From the NCBI GenBank assembly GCA_934167135.1, contig CAKPKI010000055.1, positions 1-11,015 on the forward strand: a DNA stretch of 11,015 nt. The letters run 5' to 3'. Source of the stretch: an uncultured Clostridia bacterium (lineage in GTDB: Bacteria; Bacillota; Clostridia; TANB77; CAG-508). Below, one piece after another: positions 5,751-11,015 of the stretch; the stretch's first letter is position 1; every line of letters begins with the position of its first letter. The notes under the pieces were generated by a model, which was not told the origin of the DNA, did not search any database, and saw only the letters and a program-made list of their open reading frames with translations. Made by a program: the position numbers and the translations under genes.

Positions 5751-6404
5751 TTAATCTACTCCTCCAAATTTAGAAAATGGCCAAAATCTAAATAATACTT
5801 TTCCTTCTATTTTTTCTAATGGAATACATCCAAATGACCTACAGTCAGTACTACCTGTTCTGTTATCTCCCATTGCAAATACATAATTTTGAGGTACTGT
5901 AAAATTATTAAAGTAACTTACATCTCTTCCTCCTTGTACCATATCTGTTACAACTCCTGAATGCAAATAGTTTTCTTCTAATTTTTTGCCATTTATATAT
6001 ACACTTCCATCTTTTATTTCTACATAATCACCTGGTAATCCAATTACTCTTTTTATATAACTTTTCTTCTTATTTTCTAAAACATAATATGAAAATTTAT
6101 TTAATATTCCTTCTGGTTCATTTTCATATATTGCAACAGGATTACTTAAATCTATATTCTCTTCTGTTACCTTTGTTACACTTGGTGCTTCAAATGTTAT
6201 TATATCTCCTCTTTCTGGCATTTCTTTTATTGTTCTACACCATCTATTTAACCATAATCTTTCATTTTCCTTAAGTGTTGGTGTCATTGAGGTTTGTTGT
6301 ACTATTGTTGGTGTTCCTATAAAAAATCTAACTATTAATGCTAATGCTACTGCTACTATTATACATATCATCCATTCTATAATTTCTCTTAAAGTTGACT
6401 TCAT
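5751..6404 (-). CDS. lepB: Type I signal peptidase
   Basis: This 217-residue membrane protease removes signal peptides from exported proteins on the outer face of the membrane. It has one helix at about 10-29, then the family boxes in order: the nucleophile Ser39 in QQTSMTPTL, RGDIITF (65-71), the general base Lys118 in IKRVIGLPGD (117-126), and MGDNRTGSTDCRSFG (178-192). The last box normally reads GDNRxxSxDSRxxG; here the second Ser is Cys188. A stretch at about 74-112 is longer than in minimal homologues. Single-helix topology and length match the Gram-positive SipS-type enzyme. The start at 6404 follows AAAGGA. It is the first gene behind a strong promoter and lies 4 bases before holB. 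Confidence 0.95.
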   Translation of the reverse strand: MKSTLREIIEWMICIIVAVALALIVRFFIGTPTIVQQTSMTPTLKENERLWLNRWCRTIKEMPERGDIITFEAPSVTKVTEENIDLSNPVAIYENEPEGILNKFSYYVLENKKKSYIKRVIGLPGDYVEIKDGSVYINGKKLEENYLHSGVVTDMVQGGRDVSYFNNFTVPQNYVFAMGDNRTGSTDCRSFGCIPLEKIEGKVLFRFWPFSKFGGVD

Positions 6405-6441
6405 TTTTTATCCTTTCTTTTTCCTAATATTTGCTTAAAGT

Positions 6442-6470
6442 ATTATACATGATTTTAATTCTTTTTTCAA
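6442..6470 (-). promoter_or_regulatory. Sigma-A promoter for the lepB-led operon
   Basis: On the minus strand TTGAAA (6470-6465), a 17-base spacer and a perfect TATAAT (6447-6442) are present, with TG directly before the -10 box. Transcription would start near 6435, about 30 bases before the lepB start. It lies just after the kinase stop codon (6489-6487). I see no terminator between the two genes, so read-through from the mraY-led unit may add to this promoter. Confidence 0.85.
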
Positions 6471-6486
6471 CATCATTTAAAAAGTT

Positions 6487-7677
6487 TTACCCATTTGCTT
6501 TTATTTTTTCTTCTTTTGCTTTTGTTGGTACTTTTATTACTACTTCTGTACCATTTCCTACTTCACTTTTTATGTCTATACTTCCACCATTTCTATCTAG
6601 TAAGTCTTTTGCTATGGATAAACCTAGTCCAGTTCCTCCCATTTCCCTACTTCTAGCCTTATCAACTCTATAAAACCTTTCAAATATTCTATTTAAATCT
6701 TCTTCTGGAATTCCAATACCATTGTCAAATATTTTGATATATGCATCATTATATACAAATCCTACATATATTTTTATTTCTCCATTTTCTTTTGTATATT
6801 TTATACTATTTGTTAAAATATTTAAAACTATTCTTTCTATATCATCTTTATCTGCATAAACTGGTGGAACATCTGCTGTTACAAAGCATTTTACTTCATG
6901 TTTTTTTTTCCTGATTTCTATTGCTAATTTGTCTTGACATTTTTTTACTAATTCTCCTAAATCAAATTGTTCTTTTTTTACAACTGTTCTATTACTGTCG
7001 TTTCGCGAAAGTGTTAATAAGTCTGTTACCAATTTTGCCATTCTTCTAGCCTCTGATGCAATTACATTTAAAAATTTACTTTGTGTTTCTTTGTCATATT
7101 CTTCTTCTAATAATGTGTCTGCATATCCCATTATTGATGTTATTGGTGTTTTTAATTCATGAGAAACATCTGCTATGAATTCTTTTCTCATATTGTCTAA
7201 TTTTACATGTTCTGTTATATCTTGTATTACAACAATTACACCAACAGTTCTATCGTTTTCTTTTTTGAATGGTGCAAAATATGTATTTACAAATCTGTCC
7301 TCAATTTGAAATCTTTCTTCTGTGTTTGTCCAATTTTCTAAATATATAATTTTTTCTAAGTTAATATTTAAGTGAAGTTTTCCAAATATGTCATCAAAAG
7401 TTGTATGTTCTGGTAATATATTCATTAATTTTTTTGCTGCTGGATTTATTAATATAATTTTACCATCTCTATCAAATGCAATTATTCCATCTGTCATATG
7501 CAAAAAAACACTATTATTTATGTCTAAATCATCATTTGTTACTCCTGAACTTTTTATTAATCTTGTTTTAGGAAACATTACTTTTTTCTTTAAATATTTT
7601 TTCATTAGTATCTCACTAAATACCAATAAAACTATGTCTACTAATATTATTAATATAACTATATTCTGAATTTCCAT
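6487..7677 (-). CDS. PAS-containing sensor histidine kinase (PhoR/WalK type)
   Basis: This 396-residue kinase has a single N-terminal helix at about 6-24 with only about five residues outside, so it has no extracellular sensor. A PAS domain spans about 55-155 (MTDGIIAFDRDGKIILINPA). The HisKA domain carries the phospho-acceptor His173 in DVSHELKTPITSI. The ATPase domain has the N box (LNILTNSIKYT, 285-295), G1 DNGIGI (318-323), F box FERFYRVD (332-339) and G2 GGTGLGLSIAK (347-357). It should autophosphorylate and signal to a response regulator, but none is in the window. Topology resembles streptococcal VicK/WalK; the HisKA wording is close to PhoR, and I cannot decide between them. The start at 7677 has GAAAGGA at a normal distance. 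It follows murG by 15 bases, so it is probably expressed with the cell-wall genes. Confidence 0.92.
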   Translation of the reverse strand: MEIQNIVILIILVDIVLLVFSEILMKKYLKKKVMFPKTRLIKSSGVTNDDLDINNSVFLHMTDGIIAFDRDGKIILINPAAKKLMNILPEHTTFDDIFGKLHLNINLEKIIYLENWTNTEERFQIEDRFVNTYFAPFKKENDRTVGVIVVIQDITEHVKLDNMRKEFIADVSHELKTPITSIMGYADTLLEEEYDKETQSKFLNVIASEARRMAKLVTDLLTLSRNDSNRTVVKKEQFDLGELVKKCQDKLAIEIRKKKHEVKCFVTADVPPVYADKDDIERIVLNILTNSIKYTKENGEIKIYVGFVYNDAYIKIFDNGIGIPEEDLNRIFERFYRVDKARSREMGGTGLGLSIAKDLLDRNGGSIDIKSEVGNGTEVVIKVPTKAKEEKIKANG

Positions 7678-7692
7678 GATGTGTCCTTTCTT

Positions 7693-8808
7693 TTATTTTA
7701 CTAATTTAATTATTTCATCATATATTTTTTCTTGAACATTTTTTATTGATTTAGAAAAAGCTTTTTCGCCCATTTTGTTCATTAATTGGGGATTTTTTAT
7801 TATTTCTTCTATTTCTTTTTCTAAATTATCTTTGTTTAGTTCATTATTTAATATAATTTTAGCTGCTCCTATATTTTCTAATACTTTTGCATTGTATAAT
7901 TGATGATCTTGACTTACATTAGGCAATGGTATTAGAATTGATGGTTTTGCTAAATTAGAAATTTCTGTTATAGTCATAGCTCCACTTCTGGCAACTATAA
8001 TATTTGAAATATTCATTATTTCTTCCATATTATATATATATGGAAGTATTTTTGCATTTTTTACATTATCTATATTTATATTTTTGCTTTTTAGTTCATT
8101 TTTGATTATTTCAAATTGTTTAGGTCCTGTTGCCCATATTATTTGATAATCTTTATTCATTCCACTTTCTAAAATTCCTATTATAGCTTCATTTATTTTT
8201 TGTGCTCCTTGACTTCCTCCAAATACTAATACTATTGGTTTATTTTTTTCTATTCCTATATTTTTTAATATTTTTGTCTTTTCTTCTTTTGAATATTCTC
8301 TTTTTTCTATTTTTACTGGTGTTCCTGTACATACTATATTTTTAGCCTTTGGAATTCTTGAACGAGCTTCTTCAAAAGATATTAGTACTGTATTAGCTTT
8401 TGGAGCTAGCATTTTTACAGCTTTTCCTGGAAATGCATTACTTTCGTGTAATATTACTGGTACTTTTTCTTTTTTTCCAGCCCATACTACTGGTCCGCAA
8501 ATATATCCTCCTGCTCCAACTATTATATCTGGTTTAAATTCTTTTATTATTTTTCGTGCTTTTTTTGTAGCATTTAAAGTTGCACACATTTTCTTTAAGT
8601 TGTCTATTGATATTTGTTTACTTAGTCCATATGCTTCTATAGTTTTTAAGCCATATCCAGCTCTTGGAACCAAATCATTTTCTAGTCCTCTTTTGGTTCC
8701 TATAAATATTATTTCTGAATTTGGTTCTTGTTGTTTTATTTTATTTGCTATTGCTAGACCTGGGTTTATGTGTCCCGCTGTTCCAGCTGCTGCAACTATA
8801 ACTCTCAT
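7693..8808 (-). CDS. murG: MurG, lipid II-forming GlcNAc transferase
   Basis: MurG transfers GlcNAc from UDP-GlcNAc to lipid I on the inner membrane face, giving lipid II. Taken from 8808 the protein has 371 residues, close to the family's 355-370. Motifs in order: GTAGHINPG (9-17, family GGTGGHxxPA), GYICGPVV (101-108), HESNAFPGK (121-129, family HEQN), GGSQGAQ (198-204), ARSGAMTITEI (273-283) and SQDHQLYNA (299-307). GTAGH and HESN are mild deviations from the usual wording. An ATG at 8820 has AAAGGA touching it with no spacer, while the ATG at 8808 lies 12 bases away and gives the standard N-terminus MRVIVAAAGT, so it is preferred. It follows ftsW by 18 bases and precedes the kinase. Confidence 0.95.
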   Translation of the reverse strand: MRVIVAAAGTAGHINPGLAIANKIKQQEPNSEIIFIGTKRGLENDLVPRAGYGLKTIEAYGLSKQISIDNLKKMCATLNATKKARKIIKEFKPDIIVGAGGYICGPVVWAGKKEKVPVILHESNAFPGKAVKMLAPKANTVLISFEEARSRIPKAKNIVCTGTPVKIEKREYSKEEKTKILKNIGIEKNKPIVLVFGGSQGAQKINEAIIGILESGMNKDYQIIWATGPKQFEIIKNELKSKNINIDNVKNAKILPYIYNMEEIMNISNIIVARSGAMTITEISNLAKPSILIPLPNVSQDHQLYNAKVLENIGAAKIILNNELNKDNLEKEIEEIIKNPQLMNKMGEKAFSKSIKNVQEKIYDEIIKLVK

Positions 8809-8826
8809 AATTGTTTTCATTCCTTT

Positions 8827-9990
8827 CTAGCTTTTATTTCCTGCTCTTGATATGCTAAGCAGTACTCCTACTTCACAAAGTAATATGAATAGTGCCGTTC
8901 CTCCATAACTAAAAAACGGTAATTGCATTCCTGTAACAGGCATTGAAGATGTAACAACTGCTACATTTATTATTACTTGCACTCCTACTAGAGATGTAAT
9001 TCCAACAGCTACTAAACTTCCAAACATATCTGGTGCTTTCATAGCAATTAAGATTCCTCTCCAAATAAATACTGCAAATAATACAAATACAAGTATACAA
9101 CCCACAAATCCCAATTCTTCAGCTAATACAGAAAATATAAAGTCATTATGTGGTTCTGACAAATACAAATATTTTTGTTTACTTTCTCCCAGTCCAGCAC
9201 CAAATAATCCTCCCGAACCTATAGCATATAAGCTCTGTATTATTTGCCATCCATCTCCTGTTGCATCTTGCCATGGGTCTGTAAATGTTATAAATCTTGT
9301 TACTATGTATTGAAATTTTTCTTGAAATTTGTCACTTATAGAATATAATATTGTAGCAATAGTTCCAATGCCTCCTACTGCAACTATTCCAGACATTAAA
9401 AAGTGCCAAAATTTACATCCTGCCATTATCATCATAATACAACATGTAATTATTATTACCATTGATGTACTTACATGGGGCTCTAATAATAATAATCCTA
9501 TTATTGGTATCAAAAACAGTACATGTTTTACTAAGCCTTTCCAAAACTTTCCTAGTTCTTCTCTATCTTTTACTAATATTCCACCATAAAATATTATCAT
9601 TAAAAATTTTACCATTTCAGATGGTTGGAATGTTGTAAAACCTAAGTCTATCCATCTTTTAGCACCATGACTATCTGTTCCAATAACCAATACTAAAATT
9701 AATAATATTGCTGAAAGTATCCATGCATGTTTATAAAACTTTTGAAATATTCTATAATCTATTTTTGATACAAAGTACATTCCAAATAGTCCTAATATTG
9801 CAAAAAGCAATTGCCTTACAAAAAAGTAATAGCTTTTATCATATTTTTGCAAGGCTGTTGGCGAACTTGCTGATAATACCATAACTAATCCTAATGATAA
9901 TAATAATAGAACTGTTATTACTAATGTAAAATCAACCGAGTTATTTAAAAACTTAGAAAAACCTGCCATTTTATTTTTTTTCTTAGCCAT
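8827..9990 (-). CDS. ftsW: FtsW, septal SEDS peptidoglycan glycosyltransferase
   Basis: FtsW polymerises lipid II into glycan strands at the septum together with a class B penicillin-binding protein. The 387-residue protein has about ten membrane helices and the SEDS signatures HGAKRWID (108-115), FQPSEMVKF (121-129), GDGWQIIQSLYAIGSGG (245-261), LSEPHNDFIFSVLAEELGF (277-295) with Asp283 at the conserved acidic site, and PVTGMQLPFFSYGG (351-364). The dcw setting and the first-helix sequence favour FtsW over RodA or SpoVE, though SpoVE-type use cannot be excluded. The start at 9990 has AAGGAG 6 bases ahead. A possible upstream start at 10032 would overlap the mraY end and has no ribosome site. 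The gap to mraY is 14 bases. Confidence 0.93.
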   Translation of the reverse strand: MAKKKNKMAGFSKFLNNSVDFTLVITVLLLLSLGLVMVLSASSPTALQKYDKSYYFFVRQLLFAILGLFGMYFVSKIDYRIFQKFYKHAWILSAILLILVLVIGTDSHGAKRWIDLGFTTFQPSEMVKFLMIIFYGGILVKDREELGKFWKGLVKHVLFLIPIIGLLLLEPHVSTSMVIIITCCIMMIMAGCKFWHFLMSGIVAVGGIGTIATILYSISDKFQEKFQYIVTRFITFTDPWQDATGDGWQIIQSLYAIGSGGLFGAGLGESKQKYLYLSEPHNDFIFSVLAEELGFVGCILVFVLFAVFIWRGILIAMKAPDMFGSLVAVGITSLVGVQVIINVAVVTSSMPVTGMQLPFFSYGGTALFILLCEVGVLLSISRAGNKS

Positions 9991-10004
9991 TTCTATCTCC
10001 TTTT

Positions 10005-10982
10005 TTATACTATCTTTAGTCCTATTACACATACTACAAGAGTAATAATACTAAACATCATTACTACTTGGTTTTCTCTCCATCCAGATAATTCTAAATG
10101 ATGATGTATTGGTGCCATTTTAAATACTCTTTTTCCTGTCTTTTTAAAATATGTAACTTGTATTATTACAGAAATTGTTTCTATTACTGGTATTAATGCT
10201 ATTAATATCAATATTAGTGGCATTTTTAAATATAATGCTATTCCAGATATTACACCACCTAAAAACAAAGAGCCAGTATCTCCCATGAACACTTTTGCTG
10301 GATGTATATTGAACATTAAAAAACCTAATACTGCTCCTATTACAATTGCTCCAAATATAACAATTTCTTTTATTCCTAAAGTTGTTGCTATGATTGTTAA
10401 ACATGTAATTATAATAGTACATACACTTGATGAAAGCCCATCAATTCCATCTGTTAAATTTACTGCGTTTGTAGTTGCAAGAATTACTAATATTGAAAAT
10501 GGTATGTATGCGTAGATTGGAATTGTTATATATTGTTTTAATATTGGTATATATGTTTCTGTTCCTAAATTTAATCCTTTTATTATATACATTATATAGG
10601 CTACTGATATTATCAGTAGACCTAACATTTTTAAACTTGGTTTTAATCCTTTTGTATTTTTAAGTACCAATTTTTTAAAATCATCTATAAATCCTATAAC
10701 TCCAAAACCAATCGTTAAACCTAATATTGGTAACAGATTTTTTGCTAGCTCAATATCTATTGATTTATAATAAATATATGCAGAAACTGTTACTATTACA
10801 ATTCCTAGCATTATTATTATTCCTCCCATTGTTGGAGTTCCTTGTTTTTTTAAATGACTTTCTGGTCCATCATCTCTTTCTATCTGTCCTACTTTTAATT
10901 TTCTTAATATTGGTACTATTATACATCCTAAAATTACTGTTATTGCAAATGATAACAACAATGTTTTTGTTTGAAATTCCAA
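10005..10982 (-). CDS. mraY: MraY, phospho-MurNAc-pentapeptide transferase
   Basis: MraY joins UDP-MurNAc-pentapeptide to undecaprenyl phosphate, forming lipid I in the membrane. Taken from TTG at 10982 the protein has 325 residues, the usual family size, with about ten helices. Diagnostic motifs are GPESHLKKQGTPTMGG (39-54), FIDDFKK (98-104) with the Asp pair, NAVNLTDGIDGLS (172-184), FMGDTGSLFLGG (232-243) and APIHHHLELSGW (290-301). TTG at 10982 has AAAGG 9 bases ahead; TTG at 10991 touches GG without a spacer and is less likely. The frame stays open to the window edge, so a further upstream start cannot be fully excluded, but the N-terminus already matches the family. No promoter is visible in the remaining 24 bases, and the operon probably continues upstream. 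Confidence 0.95.
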   Translation of the reverse strand: MEFQTKTLLLSFAITVILGCIIVPILRKLKVGQIERDDGPESHLKKQGTPTMGGIIIMLGIVIVTVSAYIYYKSIDIELAKNLLPILGLTIGFGVIGFIDDFKKLVLKNTKGLKPSLKMLGLLIISVAYIMYIIKGLNLGTETYIPILKQYITIPIYAYIPFSILVILATTNAVNLTDGIDGLSSSVCTIIITCLTIIATTLGIKEIVIFGAIVIGAVLGFLMFNIHPAKVFMGDTGSLFLGGVISGIALYLKMPLILILIALIPVIETISVIIQVTYFKKTGKRVFKMAPIHHHLELSGWRENQVVMMFSIITLVVCVIGLKIV

Positions 10983-11015
10983 TTTTATCAACCTTTCTAT
11001 TGTTAACTTTTGTAT

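Noticed and set aside
6471..6489. Possible terminator between the kinase gene and lepB
   Set aside because: Only an A/T stem (CTTTTT/AAAAAG) could form, with no G-C pairs. It overlaps the -35 region and is unlikely to terminate transcription.
8022..8046. Inverted repeat CTTCCATAT/ATATGGAAG in murG
   Set aside because: It lies in coding sequence for YIYNMEE with a TATATAT centre and has no T tract or neighbouring site. Chance in an AT-rich gene is sufficient.
8909..9100. Minus-strand 63-codon frame inside ftsW
   Set aside because: It is an out-of-frame shadow of ftsW with no ribosome site and no domain; the ftsW motifs occupy the same bases.

Overview
The window is very AT-rich and every supported gene lies on the minus strand, so transcription runs from high to low coordinates. 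Gene content points to a low-GC Bacillota, most likely a Clostridia relative. The signs are a holB-ricT pair, a clostridial-type 2[4Fe-4S] ferredoxin, a TIGR04086-type small membrane protein near secD/secF-like genes, strong AAAGGA/AGGAGG ribosome sites and some TTG starts. I cannot name a species.

Layout in transcription order. (1) 10982-6487: a piece of a division/cell-wall (dcw) cluster, mraY, ftsW and murG, followed 15 bp later by a PAS-containing sensor histidine kinase. These genes make lipid I, polymerise septal glycan and make lipid II; the kinase is apparently co-transcribed. murD, often between mraY and ftsW, is absent. (2) A near-consensus sigma-A promoter at 6470-6442 starts a second unit: signal peptidase I (lepB), DNA polymerase III delta' (holB), ricT, a ferredoxin, a single-domain rhodanese and a TIGR04086-type membrane protein. 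It ends at an intrinsic terminator (2907-2884) whose stem contains the last stop codon. The rhodanese ribosome site lies in one arm of a perfect 10-bp inverted repeat. (3) A second good promoter (2816-2788) drives an HD-domain phosphohydrolase followed by two membrane proteins that look like strongly diverged SecD and SecF. A long hairpin with a short T tract follows (74-39). The first five codons of another minus-strand gene sit at the left edge.

The core genes are ordinary housekeeping genes. The most unusual part is the SecD-like/SecF-like pair. The fold and gene order resemble SecD-SecF, but the SecD-like protein has Lys where the proton-relay Asp should be and has a Ser/Thr/Glu/Asn-rich insert. 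The SecF-like protein lacks the GxDFxGG-type motif and stops before the last two membrane helices. This suggests a paralogous or repurposed RND-type pair, or a lineage-specific degenerate SecDF. Secondary points of interest are the ricT-ferredoxin-rhodanese run, the kinase without a partner regulator behind murG, and the hairpin over the rhodanese start. I see no mobile elements, CRISPR arrays, tRNA or rRNA genes. No gene-free stretch exceeds about 140 bases.
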